A stretch of 64,000 bases of DNA from Chondrilla cf. caribensis (GCA_964020155.1 OZ026551.1:3030018-3094017); one strand, 5' to 3'. Positions 11,401-26,400 are shown, counted from the first letter of the stretch. Numbers and translations: made by a program. The notes: generated by a model not told the origin, from the letters alone.

Positions 11401-14400
11401 TGTGGATTAAAGCGTTCACACGAAGTCTTTAATCCGGATTAGTAATCCGGATTCAAACCACCTTCGAAGGTGGTTTGAATACGGATTATATCTGGATTAA
11501 CATGGCGGAACGTGGCCGTATATGGACAGAAGAAGAGATTCGAGCTCTTATTGCTATTTGGAGCGACGGATCGACTCAGCGAGAGCTCACCGGCATGTAC
11601 AGGAACGATACTGTTTGTAAAAAAATAGCAGAGGAGCTAGAACGCACAGGATTCGTACGAACTGCGAAACAATGCCGCGACAAGGTAAAGCAACTGAAGT
11701 CACAATATAAAACGGGAGTGGATAAACTGAGGAAGAGCAGCGTTGGCGTTGAGAGTGACGACGAAGACCGTATTTTTACGAATTTCAAGTGGTTTTTTGA
11801 ATTACATAGGATTTTAAAGAAGAGGGCAAACGTTAACCCAGTACATCTACTGGAAAGTTCTGCAAGCGCTAGTGGTCACACACAGTCTTCTCAGCTGCTA
11901 GCTACCCCTGAACTAATTCCAGTTGATGAGGTAGACAACACTCCTGCTGATGACACTCAATCTTCAGTGTCTGAGCGCTCCCCAACACCTACAATCAGAC
12001 CATGTACACCTAGTACAGCTTAGCCTTCTCCAAGTAGCTCATCGTAGCATCAAAACATCTACGACAGCTACTACATCCTCTTCCAGTATGCCTGGTCCTT
12101 CTGGCTCAAAGGCCAAAAGGAGGAAAATTACGAAGACGGATCGAGCTGAGAAGACAGCAATGATGATGTTTGATAAATTCATAGCCCTCCAACAAGAAAG
12201 CACGAAGAAATTCGAGGAAATTGAAGAAAGGAGGATGAATTGGGAGGTAGAGCAGCAGAAGAAAGAAATTGAAAGAGAGGATAAATTTATGACTTTCATG
12301 GCCAATATGATGACAATGTTGAGACCTACAACTTCCGGGAGTCAGCCTTTTTATATGCCACATATGGCATCACCACCTCATGGGCATGTGCCACCACCAT
12401 CATTGCCACATGACATCGCCACCTCATGTGCCTATGCCATCACCTTCATTGCCATATGTCCCGGATGAGTATCATACACTCCCTGTTCCTGATCTTAATG
12501 ATGACCAAAATTAACATGTGATTCTATCTTTACTTGACAATGCTTTAATTAAAACAAAGTCATACAATATGTACTTAGTTTAATGGTTCTCTACATACAT
12601 ACTTAATGCATCCCTTATCCTTGTAGCTGTTTGACATTGTGTTGTACTGACAGTGCTGAAGTCTACATCTGTATTTGTATTACTTCCATTGTTAGGCATG
12701 GGAAGAATTATCCACTCGTTGTTGAATGTATCATTATGCATTTCACATATATTATGTAGTACACAGCAGGAAGCCACTAAAGTTGTCATAAATGTCACAT
12801 CATTATCATTTCGCTTCATGAGACACCTCCATCGTCCTTTCAGGCGACCAAAAGCATTCTCTACGACCATCCGGGCACGACTTGATTGATAATTAAAGTT
12901 AAATTGTCTTTGAGATAGTCGGCCATTGTCACTGTATGGTTTCATAAGCCAGGGGAGTAAGGGGTATGCAGGATCACCAAGAATCATTAGTGGTACATCC
13001 ACATTGTTGATATTTTTGTACTGGGTTGGAAGTAGAGTACCTGCTTCACCTTTTATAAATAGCTGAGAATTCATAAAAATTCTGGCATCATGAACACTCC
13101 CAGGCCAACCTACATAAATATCTTGAAATTTATATTCATGGTCTACTACTGCTTGCATAACTATTGAATTGTGGCCCTTTCGATCAAAATAGTCGGTTGG
13201 GTTCTCTTTGGGAGCGATAATTGGAATATGAGTGCCATCAACAGCACCAACACACTGAGGAAAACTCCACTTTGTAGCAAAACCAGACACTACAGTTTTG
13301 AGTTGATCTTCTTCTGGCATCTTTATGTATCTTGCCGCTAACGTCTCCACAATTGCTTTGCATACTTCATGTACAACTACACACACTGTAGAAATGCCAA
13401 CACCAAATAAGTGACTTATTGTCCTATACTCTATGTTGGTCCCCAATCTCCAAAGAGCTATTGACACTCTCTTTTCGATTGAAATGGGAGTACGCACGAC
13501 TGTCATTTTCTGCAGATGAGGCTGTAACTCTGAACACAAGTATTGGAAAGTAGCACGGGTTAACCTGAAATTCTTCTTAAATTCCTCATCATCCCATTTT
13601 ATGACGACTTCATCTAAGAAGGAGGTGTTTCTTGGCTTCGTCCACACAAGCCTAGATGACGAACCAGCGTTTCAAAGTGCACCAGAAGCCGGAAATAGAG
13701 TGAAACTTGCCAATTGTTGTCGTTGTAACCTTTCAAAAACTTGCAAACGGCGTTTACGTTACAAGCGCTGTCTTCTTAAAATAATTCTTCTACGTTCCCT
13801 GTGATTACGAATCCAAACGAAAGCAAAGCAAACAAGAAACAATATCGCGGAATCATCGAATGGCGCCATTTTTAATATGCGATCGAAAACAGCAATCAAT
13901 TGAAATTACTTCCATGTGAACACAAATCCGGGTTCAATCCGGATTAATTGAATCCGGATTCAATCCAGTTTGCGTCCATGTGAAAAGGGTATTAGTGTTG
14001 TTGGGAAAATCCGTTTCGATTCAGGAGCATTTTAAAACACAGTCTGATGAAGAGAGTTCTTCATCTGGACATTTCAACCCTGGGGGTCGTCTTCAGCAGT
14101 CAGGGTGCCTTGGGAGTTACCCTCCTTGAATAGGGTTTGGGCTTCCTGCCAAGACACTTCCGGTCCCATGACTTCTGCTCCTTGGACGAACATAGGGAGT
14201 CCACGATCGATCCAAAAGTAGACAACATCAAGGTTCATCATGGGTCTTCTTTGCTGGATCTCAAGGGCCTCAAGGACCCTTCTTTATCCCCAAATGTTCT
14301 CTCTTGCAAGGATCCTAGCTTCTTGCCAGTTGATGTTATGTGCAGTCTTCTGGACATGCACGGCAATTCCACTCAGAGGATCCTTGCTCTTTACCACCTT

Positions 14401-17400
14401 CTTGTGTCACTACGTTGGGTACTTCGGTTGTGTGTATGCAGATGCAAAATGCCAAAGTTTATGCCAATTTAAATAAGAAGTTTCATTTGTACACATATTT
14501 TCTTACATATAAACAATTAGAGCTACACAAAATATTTTATGTCTCATTCTCCCACTTTCCTCTCAATAGTTCCCCAGAAAGTGACAGGTGTACACTCTAC
14601 GGATGTACAATATAACAATAATCTGTCCCTGATTATCACCTGGAACCGTCCATCCAGTGAAGTCCATATCTTGTACTACAAGGTACAGTATTGGGAGGAT
14701 GATGAGGAACAACCTACAGTAAGAGCATATAGTGAACAGATAACTCTAAATGGAACTGTCGGAAGAGCATACAGAGTAAGAGTGAGAGCAGTGTCTACTG
14801 TAGGGGGAGGACCATGGAGTGAATCAGATGGACGTAAGTTCATGGATGAAATCAGCTTGCTACCTTCTCTGTCAACGTAACCCTTTTCCTCCAGCTCCTG
14901 AAACAACATCCAATATAATTGTCACTAACTATACTAGTTCACTGACTTTGAGATGGGATGAAGAAAGAGAAACCAAGTATAGGTTGTATGTACAGAAAAA
15001 AGGTTCCATTGAGGCAATTGCATTCGAAGATGCTACCACACCATACAATATAACCGGACTGGAATCAAACACAGAATACACTGTGGTTGTTGAGGCTTAC
15101 AACTCCCTGGGGAGTGCCAATGGCAGCAAAATGGGAGGCACTTTACCAAAAGGTTGGAGTGCTTGACAATAAATATTATAAAGGTTATGCACATGTGTGG
15201 GTGTGTCTCTTCCTGTAGATTTGTCCTCATTCCTAGTAATCTATTTCCACAAAATTAAAGGCTAACATATTTGTCATAGTTCATTTAATATCCAGTCTCC
15301 TCTATTCAGCTCCCAGCGACTTAGTCCTCCAAGTACTATCATCCACCTCCATCAGAGTAACATGGACCCCTCCTCCCAATGCTGAACGTCTACCTCTCAC
15401 CTATCATATTGGCTACTCCTCAGAGTTTACTACTGAGATGTCTACATCTACCACAGACCTGTCCCTGATCCTCACTGATCTACATCCATTTGATGAGTAC
15501 ACAGTTACTGTTGAGGCAGAGAATAATGGAGGAAGAGGAGGACTTGTTGTGAGGCAGGCTACTACTTTGAGTGCTGGTATGTGTTTCTTGCACACAGATA
15601 ATGCTACAATCTTAGAAGTCCTTCAGTCCGACCTTTGCTGATACTTCAGAATGTCATAATGGTTGTCACTCTACCTGTCTTACTTCCTGCATTACAGTGT
15701 TTTTGTATACCTATAGTAACGTCCAAACTGCTACCAATCCGAGCAGACATACGTCTGTAAGCATGTATATATGTACGTATATGCAACCTATTTTCATGGC
15801 AGCCAATCAGGAACTGATCAATATCTCAGTATTTCTGTGAATTCTCACAATGCAAGTATATACCTTTCATTTAACAAAATTGGTGTGTATGTACATAGTA
15901 CTACCTACCTGTGCACATCTTATATTGTGGTGTTATAACTTAATGCCTACTAGTTCCAGTACTGGCTCCAGTGGTGACAACTCCTGTTGAACCCAGATCA
16001 AGAAGTGCTCTTCTTCGGTGGTTGTTGCCACCAAAGGAGGGTAGAAATGGGATCATAACCCACTACTTAGTGGAACTGTGGGTGTATGTCACAGAGGATG
16101 GGGAGTACAAGAGCATAAGGAATATCACTGTCCCCAATGACAGACCTCCTAATATAACATACAATGTGACTGGTCTAACACCTTATACCAAATATGCTTG
16201 GAAGGTGGCAGCTGCCAATGATGCTGGACTGGGTTTCTTGACAAGTTCAATTGATTTCACAACACTGGAAGATGGTGAGGATATGTCTTTACATTGTTAT
16301 TATACCAATTGTAGCTACAATCTTCCTTCTGATGTGTCTACCCAGTTCCTGGTCAAGTGTCAAACTTGTCTTACAACATAACATCAAACACTTCAGCAGT
16401 GATAATGTGGAGTGAGCCTGAAGAACCAAATGGAGTCATTACTGGATATGATGTGGTGTATGGTGTGTATGAGGAGGATAATAGTACTACCGTCAATGTG
16501 ACGGAATTTACACTCACAATTAGGAAATTGAGTGAGTATATACTGCAACACATCTAATATATTTTGATGCATGGTAACATAAAATAAGGCAATAGCATTA
16601 TTATAATTATAACCTTATACATGGTATATGTCTGGAATGCATAATATTATGCCCTGTGTGTACTGAATGTTAGGAATAGATTAGATGTTTATTATTATTA
16701 GTCCCTGAGAGGCCAATAAAGGCATCTGTTAGTGCTAGGACAAATATTGGAGAAGGAGAAAGTGTATCAACAATCTTCTTTACATCAGAAGGAGGTGAGT
16801 CAGGCACGAACATACATATTAGCTATAAGATAACAGTACTTGCTCTGTACTCCAACTACACATGCAAATTTACATACGTACATGCATACATAAATACATA
16901 CTTACATAGTAATCATTTCTTGAGTGTAATCGTATTTGAGTGCACTTTCTTTGCTTTGGAACCAATCAGGTATATGACTATAGTATACTCTTCAAGATCT
17001 ATATTATGTGTTTGTCCTATTGTAGTTAAGCATTAATGCATTTTGCACACACGCACACACACACACACATGCACACACACACATGCACACACACACACAC
17101 ACACACACAGCCCCTGCAGTGAAAGTACAGAATGTGGTCACCAGATGGATCAATGACAACAGTGCAGTTCATGTCAGTTGGACTCCACTAACACTCCATG
17201 AAGCAAGAGGTTTTCCACTCTATGTTGTGACCTACTGGCCTTCATCACTGAATAGAGTATCTCGTGACATCAACAGTGTCACTACTACTGACTCTAGTGT
17301 TGTTATTGGAGGACTGGATCCAACTACTTCATACAGTATTACTGTAGATGTGTACACTGGAAATGGTACCATCAAGGGGCGTGTTACTGCTGGTGAGTGT

Positions 17401-20400
17401 GTATATACTTGATGTATTCATCTATAGAATATACTATATATTTAACTGAACACATGAAACTACATTACAACAAGGTGCAGTATAAGTGACAACACTCCTT
17501 TTGTCATTCATTTTAGTCTTGAGATGTGTTTTTATAGACACACATGAATATTTTATAATAAAGGTTTACCTACTGTAATTCTTAGTTATATCTACATAGG
17601 TTCATAAGTATATATTTATGTCGTATTACTTGGATACAATAATTGTGCATGTGTTCACTAGTCTCAAATTCACAAAATTGAATGATTCATTGGTATTTTC
17701 TATAACATACAGTATTACAGTAGTAATTTGCACACATTTACATGCATATAATAAATACACAATTATTCTGTGAATACATGACATGTTACTAATTGCATAG
17801 ACATACACAACGTGGATTCGCCTGTCGTCCCATTCAATTATGGTGTAATAGCAGGAGCATTGGTTGCTGTGCTGGCAACTGCTGTGATCATCATCATCAT
17901 TGCTCTAGTGATAATCCTTTGCAGAAGGTACAGTTTAGAATATATTTTTATAATCTCTTGCCTATGTGTATACTGTATTATACGTATTCAATAAATTCTC
18001 TTTTGTTGATATATACTCAGCATGATATGCACAATTTGGCATACTACTGTCACTGTGATTTCTCATCTTGATATGATGCAATTGTTACTTTGTTACATAT
18101 AAAAATAGGAAGAACAAGTATTCAGAATCCTTTAAACCATCAAAAGTAGAGAATAACAAAGACGGCAACCTTGCAAGAGTTGACATGGAAATGTTTCCTG
18201 TTGAAGTTGAAGAGAACGTTAGAGGTAATCAAGTCTGTAGTCATTGTTCATGCAGTATATTATGTGTTTACTACTGAGATGTCTACATCTACCACAGACC
18301 TGTCCCTGATCCTCACTGATCTACATCCATTTGATGAGTACACAGTTACTGTTGAGGCAGAGAATAATGGAGGAAGAGGAGGACTTGTTGTGAGGCAGGC
18401 TACTACTTTGAGTGCTGGTATGTGTTTCTTGCACACAGATAATGCTACAATCTTAGAAGTCCTTCAGTCCGACCTTTGCTGATACTTCAGAATGTCATAA
18501 TGGTTGTCACTCTACCTGTCTTACTTCCTGCATTACAGTGTTTTTGTATACCTATAGTAACGTCCAAACTGCTACCAATCCGAGCAGACATACGTCTGTA
18601 AGCATGTATATATGTACGTATATGCAACCTATTTTCATGGCAGCCAATCAGGAACTGATCAATATCTCAGTATTTCTGTGAATTCTCACAATGCAAGTAT
18701 ATACCTTTCATTTAACAAAATTGGTGTGTATGTACATAGTACTACCTACCTGTGCACATCTTATATTGTGGTGTTATAACTTAATGCCTACTAGTTCCAG
18801 TACTGGCTCCAGTGGTGACAACTCCTGTTGAACCCAGATCAAGAAGTGCTCTTCTTCGGTGGTTGTTGCCACCAAAGGAGGGTAGAAATGGGATCATAAC
18901 CCACTACTTAGTGGAACTGTGGGTGTATGTCACAGAGGATGGGGAGTACAAGAGCATAAGGAATATCACTGTCCCCAATGACAGACCTCCTAATATAACA
19001 TACAATGTGACTGGTCTAACACCTTATACCAAATATGCTTGGAAGGTGGCAGCTGCCAATGATGCTGGACTGGGTTTCTTGACAAGTTCAATTGATTTCA
19101 CAACACTGGAAGATGGTGAGGATATGTCTTTACATTGTTATTATACCAATTGTAGCTACAATCTTCCTTCTGATGTGTCTACCCAGTTCCTGGTCAAGTG
19201 TCAAACTTGTCTTACAACATAACATCAAACACTTCAGCAGTGATAATGTGGAGTGAGCCTGAAGAACCAAATGGAGTCATTACTGGATATGATGTGGTGT
19301 ATGGTGTGTATGAGGAGGATAATAGTACTACCGTCAATGTGACGGAATTTACACTCACAATTAGGAAATTGAGTGAGTATATACTGCAACACATCTAATA
19401 TATTTTGATGCATGGTAACATAAAATAAGGCAATAGCATTATTATAATTATAACCTTATACATGGTATATGTCTGGAATGCATAATATTATGCCCTGTGT
19501 GTACTGAATGTTAGGAATAGATTAGATGTTTATTATTATTAGTCCCTGAGAGGCCAATAAAGGCATCTGTTAGTGCTAGGACAAATATTGGAGAAGGAGA
19601 AAGTGTATCAACAATCTTCTTTACATCAGAAGGAGGTGAGTCAGGCACGAACATACATATTAGCTATAAGATAACAGTACTTGCTCTGTACTCCAACTAC
19701 ACATGCAAATTTACATACGTACATGCATACATAAATACATACTTACATAGTAATCATTTCTTGAGTGTAATCGTATTTGAGTGCACTTTCTTTGCTTTGG
19801 AACCAATCAGGTATATGACTATAGTATACTCTTCAAGATCTATATTATGTGTTTGTCCTATTGTAGTTAAGCATTAATGCATTTTGCACACACGCACACA
19901 CACACACACATGCACACACACACATGCACACACACACACACACACACACAGCCCCTGCAGTGAAAGTACAGAATGTGGTCACCAGATGGATCAATGACAA
20001 CAGTGCAGTTCATGTCAGTTGGACTCCACTAACACTCCATGAAGCAAGAGGTTTTCCACTCTATGTTGTGACCTACTGGCCTTCATCACTGAATAGAGTA
20101 TCTCGTGACATCAACAGTGTCACTACTACTGACTCTAGTGTTGTTATTGGAGGACTGGATCCAACTACTTCATACAGTATTACTGTAGATGTGTACACTG
20201 GAAATGGTACCATCAAGGGGCGTGTTACTGCTGGTGAGTGTGTATATACTTGATGTATTCATCTATAGAATATACTATATATTTAACTGAACACATGAAA
20301 CTACATTACAACAAGGTGCAGTATAAGTGACAACACTCCTTTTGTCATTCATTTTAGTCTTGAGATGTGTTTTTATAGACACACATGAATATTTTATAAT

Positions 20401-23400
20401 AAAGGTTTACCTACTGTAATTCTTAGTTATATCTACATAGGTTCATAAGTATATATTTATGTCGTATTACTTGGATACAATAATTGTGCATGTGTTCACT
20501 AGTCTCAAATTCACAAAATTGAATGATTCATTGGTATTTTCTATAACATACAGTATTACAGTAGTAATTTGCACACATTTACATGCATATAATAAATACA
20601 CAATTATTCTGTGAATACATGACATGTTACTAATTGCATAGACATACACAACGTGGATTCGCCTGTCGTCCCATTCAATTATGGTGTAATAGCAGGAGCA
20701 TTGGTTGCTGTGCTGGCAACTGCTGTGATCATCATCATCATTGCTCTAGTGATAATCCTTTGCAGAAGGTACAGTTTAGAATATATTTTTATAATCTCTT
20801 GCCTATGTGTATACTGTATTATACGTATTCAATAAATTCTCTTTTGTTGATATATACTCAGCATGATATGCACAATTTGGCATACTACTGTCACTGTGAT
20901 TTCTCATCTTGATATGATGCAATTGTTACTTTGTTACATATAAAAATAGGAAGAACAAGTATTCAGAATCCTTTAAACCATCAAAAGTAGAGAATAACAA
21001 AGACGGCAACCTTGCAAGAGTTGACATGGAAATGTTTCCTGTTGAAGTTGAAGAGAACGTTAGAGGTAATCAAGTCTGTAGTCATTGTTCATGCAGTATA
21101 TTATGTGTACTGATGTACATTGGTACATACAGTACATAATGCAGATGTGTACCTATGTGTGATATAATATAACTTTCCGGGATGACTGGTATTCTTGCTC
21201 GGCATCTGCCACAGGATTAGTGATACCCAGTCTTCCCATTCTGGCTCATAGGGCTAAGAGCTTGCATTCCACAGATGAGACTGGTGGGAGGCCGGTAAGG
21301 GCAGGAATAAAATAATGGTGGATGACTTCCTCAAATGGTTGAAGGAACTCAGAAGTGTTGGCCATCATTCTAGACAAGTATGACCATTTTCTTCATAGGC
21401 CATGGGTAAAGGCAGCAAAGTTAGAGTGTGGTTGGCTCTTCGCAATGTTGGTCAACAACATCAATTCATCTGTCCATTGACTGACTTTGGACCTAACATA
21501 TTCATCACAGAAGTTGGAACTTCCAATGGCTGCTCCAAGATGGCGTTTGCCCCTGGTAGTGATATTGACGCTTGTTTCCATGAAAATAGCCTTGGCTTTA
21601 TTTTCTGTACCTTCTTTCACAACTAGGTGTGTTTTGATTGCATTTGGGTGGTAGCCAAATTTTGGTCCTATTTTGATGAGCTCGTCCCACCATGCTCTGA
21701 GGTCTTCGCATGTGCCACTCCCTGTGGCGCCGTCTGTAAACCAAACTTGTGAGATTTCTTTGTGATGATGATTCAGCTGAGCAATAATGGGTGTGATCAC
21801 TAGGGCATACATTGCCATTCCTAATGGGACAAGATTTCTTCGCCGCCTGGTATAAACATTCTAGTTGGTGTTTGATAGGTGTTGCTTATAATTATCTCCA
21901 AGGAGGGACAGATGAACTTCATGTTGAGCAGTGCTGTTGTACGTTTGAGAGAGTTAAAAGCATTGGTAGTGTCAACTAGCAGGACTCATATTTAACAACA
22001 ACAAACAATATTTAAAACACTCCCTGTAGTAGACAGGATTTGGAGGGCAGCATTTACTTTCCCAATCATCATTAATTTAGCAAACCAGCGTGCAATCTCT
22101 TCCTCGTTTGTGGGTTTAATGCAGCTGTTAATACGGGCTTGAATACATCTTGCTTCAGCAATTAGGCTTTCTATATCACCTTCGGTCCATAATTTCAGTC
22201 TTCTGTCAAGGTGTCTGATCGATGTGATCCTTTGCCTTACTCTTTGTATCCCATCTTACATCCGATTCTGTATTTGCTTCATATTATGTTAAGAACACGA
22301 ATTATTGTTCGTTTGTAGATTTTTCCACTCCTATATCAAAAGTCAATTTTGCACAACATGCCACTGCATTACATGCTAGGTCAGATGAAGGCTTTGAAGT
22401 GGAGTACCAGGTGAGATAAATTGGTTTTCTGTAATGTGAACAAACCACACATGTTCGTAATCCTAAATGCACAAGATAATTCTCAAAATTAACGTATGCA
22501 CTACATTCTGTGCTGCTCTTGATTACTCCATGTACTTCCATGTATGATTTTATTTATTATACTAAATAATTGCTACAATGTAGTGATTTAACAAACTAAC
22601 ATGTACTGTCCATACATGTTCGAATGTAGACCATAGTAAATGATCCCAATGGAATGGATGACATTGCTAAAGATCATCGTCACAAGAATCGCTATCTGAA
22701 CATTTACACATGTAAGAGCTGCTAGTGCAGTGTCCAACTTGTATATACAGTATGTATGTGTGTACGCGCGCGCGCGTGTGTGTGTGTGTGTGTGTGTGGA
22801 GTTACATTTATTGTATGTGCAATTGGTGTTTGTACATTTTGCAGACAATCATTCCAGAGTGACTCTGTCTGTTACTGATGAGAATGGAAGTGACTACATC
22901 AATGCCTCTTACATTGATGTGGGTTGGGCTTGTAGTGCTTGTACTGTCAAGTTGTTACAATGCCTTGCTTGATTTCAGGGGTACAAAGCGAACAAGCAAT
23001 ATATAGCTGCTCAGGGTTAGTATAAGCTACCTATGTACAATTACGTTGATGAAAACTGTACTATAAATCCTCCTACCAGGACCACCCATGTGTGCTAAAT
23101 AATAAACTTTATACTTTGTACTGTACATACATACATAGGTCCCACTCGAACCACCAAAGCTGACTTCATTCAAATGATTTGGGATCACAAGTCTCCAGTG
23201 ATAGTGATGCTAACAAGACTTACTGAAAATGGGAAGGTATGTTCACATGCAATATGCACTGTAGTATAATGTACTACAGTGGAACCTTTTCTCTATACAT
23301 AAAGACCACCTGTCCTAAGTTACTATTTCCCATATTGGACAATCCACAATGTCAACTCGTCTACATTGGAGCACCTCTATGAAAAGATCACCTGTCTTTA

Positions 23401-26400
23401 AAAACCTTTCCTAGTTCCTTGAAGAGTCTTTATAGCCCAATCAGTTGTCTATCAGAGCAATGTGTCTTATAGTATTCGAGGGAAAAACATTATGCATTGC
23501 CCTCATAAACAGGTATTAATTGGCTTATTGTGAATTGAAACGAACAAACTTACAAAATGTTCAAGTTTTCAAAATTTTGATGAATCTAACTAACAACATG
23601 GCTGACAAAAGCAGTCTTAGATAACTGTAGCTTTGCATAATAGCAAGTATTTGACAGCGATTGATAGGAATGCAAATGCCCATTTTGGTCTATGGCTATT
23701 ATTGAAGAATATCTTACTATATAGGCCCTCGCTTGATATTACCCTGGCGACATCTTTGATGCCCGCCCAATTAATGCATGTGTATCATAATATTATACAG
23801 GTCCCGAGGTACGTATATGCATACTGTACATACAAAGAGATTGATACAGAACATGCATCCGATAATCATGATTCTATTACAGATATTGTATTAAAATTCT
23901 CTGACCACCGCTACATATCAAAAAGTAATATGGCAGTTCAAATATTTGTATAGTACAATATATTGTGTTTCTTATATTTCAGGGTTAATTATGTATGCAT
24001 GTCTATGTATAAAACTCACAGCCAAAGTGTGAACGGTACTGGAATGATGAATTGAATACTCCTCTGGAGCTGTCAGATAGGTTCACTGTGACTACTACTG
24101 ACTTGAAGTCATACAATGGGTACGAGACGAGGACACTCTCTATCAAGAATGTACGTTAGTGTGGCATGTTTTATGTACTGGAGTTGTAAGCTTGAAATAC
24201 TTATTACACTGCATAAATATTGCCCTGTTTATTTCGTAGGCTGTAGATGACGGTGGTAAGCCACATTATGTCAAGCACTTCTACTACACTGCTTGGCCAG
24301 ATCATGGAGTGCCCGAGTGTCCTTCATCCATTGTGAGGTTTGCACAGCATGTCAGAAGACAGTTTCAAGGCGGGCAATCACCACTTGTAGTACACTGTAG
24401 GTGAGTTCATTGTGCAAGCATTTTGTTATAATATACATACATACATATCTACAATATCTTAACAGTATTGTATAAGTGAATGCTTAGGTTCATATACGTA
24501 TGTATATACTTATAATATTATGTAAAGTATTAATTGTTTATTGATGGCTCCTTTTAGTGCCGGTGTTGGTCGAACTGGTACTTTCATTGCCATTGATACA
24601 ATGATGCAGAGATTGGAGGAGAAAGATGACCTGAACATTTACGAGTTTGTAACTTACATGAGGACAAGAAGGACCTTCATGGTACAGAACCAGGTACACA
24701 AACTGCAGACATTATCAGTACCTCACTCAGCTTGGATTCACAGGCTATCTCTTGCTACTCTCTCCTACTGACAATAGGATCAGTACTCCTTCATACACGA
24801 TGCCATTGCTGACTACATCACATGTGGTCACACCACACTTTCTGCTCACGAGCTGAGGAGGGCTATGGCTGAGCTGGACGCAGAAGATCCTCATACAAGG
24901 GAAACTGGATTTCAAAAGCAATATAATGTAAGTTAATTCAATACCAAGTTAGTTTCAAGCTACTGTATACTGTTTTGGCTTTAAGTTACAGACGACATCA
25001 ATTCAATAAATTTCATTTGATTTTAGGTTTTGGAGCAAACATCAAAATCTCCTCGTGAAGCAGATGCCACCATTTTCATGAAACCAGCAATTGTCAAGAA
25101 GAACAGATTCAAGAACAAGTACCTTTGTAAGTCAAACAGTCTCGTGTACACCAGTATTTATTTATCGTAATTTGAGTAGTATGTCGTACTGTTTCTTTTG
25201 ACAATTAATGTGTATCATCTGGTTACTTCTCTGTAATTGCATTAGGTGAGTACATGTAGTGTGGTTATAACATTATGTACGTTTTAATCCACATTTGGCT
25301 AAGGAATAGTACTTGTGTAAAATTCAATAGGAACACATTTATTCACACATCAGAAACTTGAAACAAAGCATATTGAATTGTGCACAAACTTCCTCAGATT
25401 CTATATTCCCTCATTCAGACTCTTCTGGCTACCTTCATCTCCCTGGAAAAACAGGTGGAGTTGGAGCTGATTACTATAATGCTTCCTTTGTTGATGTGAG
25501 TGAACCTATTCTTGATTTATGGTTGTCTTTGGTAAGGAAGGGAGGGTTGGTACATGTGTAGGTATGTGTACGTATGTGCATAGAGCTCATGTCATTATTG
25601 CATGTATCTATTGTGTATTTTTTAATTTAATGTTCAGTTTTACATTCATGAGTTTAGGATAATAAGAGGCTTCACTTTTAGTAAATATATATGTATAATG
25701 GGTATATCTGTATATTGTGGATTTACAGCAGTATATGTGCTATATGTACTGCATCTACATCACTATTTTTGTATAATATTATATGTATTTTCCACTTGTA
25801 GAGTTTCTACTCTCAGAAAGCATTCATTGCTGCACAGTCTCCACTGACTAACACTAGAGGTGACCTCTGGGAGCTAGTGTGGTCCTTCAAGACTCCAACT
25901 ATTGTACTATTGTGTGACTTTAAGGAAGGAGAAGAGGTGTGTCCCAGTGCATGTGATCATACAGTCATTCACAAATTGTTGTGTTTTGGAGGGATCCAAT
26001 GTAGTGCAGCCATAGAACATCATGATTTATGTTCACACTAATTATATGGAAAACAGTTGTTGCACATTTTAAAATGTTATGAATAATCAAAGGAAGCGAC
26101 ACAAGAGGTGTGACTTGTACATTAGCTGCTAATTAAACCTCCACTTTACAGGATTCCTGCTGTAAGTTCTGGCCTGATGAGCAGCTACGCTCTATCGAAT
26201 ATGGTAACCTCTCAATCACATTCAATGACAGTACTCAATTTGATGGATACCAAATGTTGACATTTAATGTCAAAGACATCAAACAGGTTAGCTCAATTTG
26301 GTCCAGTTGCTATTGGATACATTGTTATGTGTACCATTTATGTTATGATACTCTATCTTATTCCAGAAGAACCGTCCACCTCATCCTGTCACACTGTTCC

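Larger units (their letters stand above)
11354..13991. mobile_element. Complete PIF/Harbinger DNA transposon
   Basis: A 2638-bp element inserted in a phosphatase intron. It is bounded by TTA on both sides (11351-11353 and 13992-13994), the PIF/Harbinger target duplication. The left terminus TACCCCTTTCACATGGAC and the right terminus (reverse complement TACCCTTTTCACATGGAC) match at 17 of 18 positions. Subterminal regions are rich in repeated ATCCGGATT. It carries the two genes expected of the superfamily, convergently arranged: a SANT/Myb-like DNA-binding protein on + and a DDE transposase on -. The transposase reads as intact if one short intron is removed. Confidence 0.93.
15425..18265 (+). 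repeat. Tandem duplication, copy 1 (2841 bp)
   Basis: The first of two directly adjacent copies that appear identical in every exon compared, including the CA microsatellite. It begins inside the FN3 exon at 15310-15576 and ends 41 bases after the juxtamembrane exon. Only a two-base GT homology exists at the breakpoints. Confidence 0.95.

Noticed and set aside
12653..12889. + strand open frame opposite the Harbinger transposase
   Set aside because: Shadow of the transposase coding strand; no independent similarity.
15033..15230. - strand frames over FN3 exons
   Set aside because: Antisense shadows of exons; no conserved motif.
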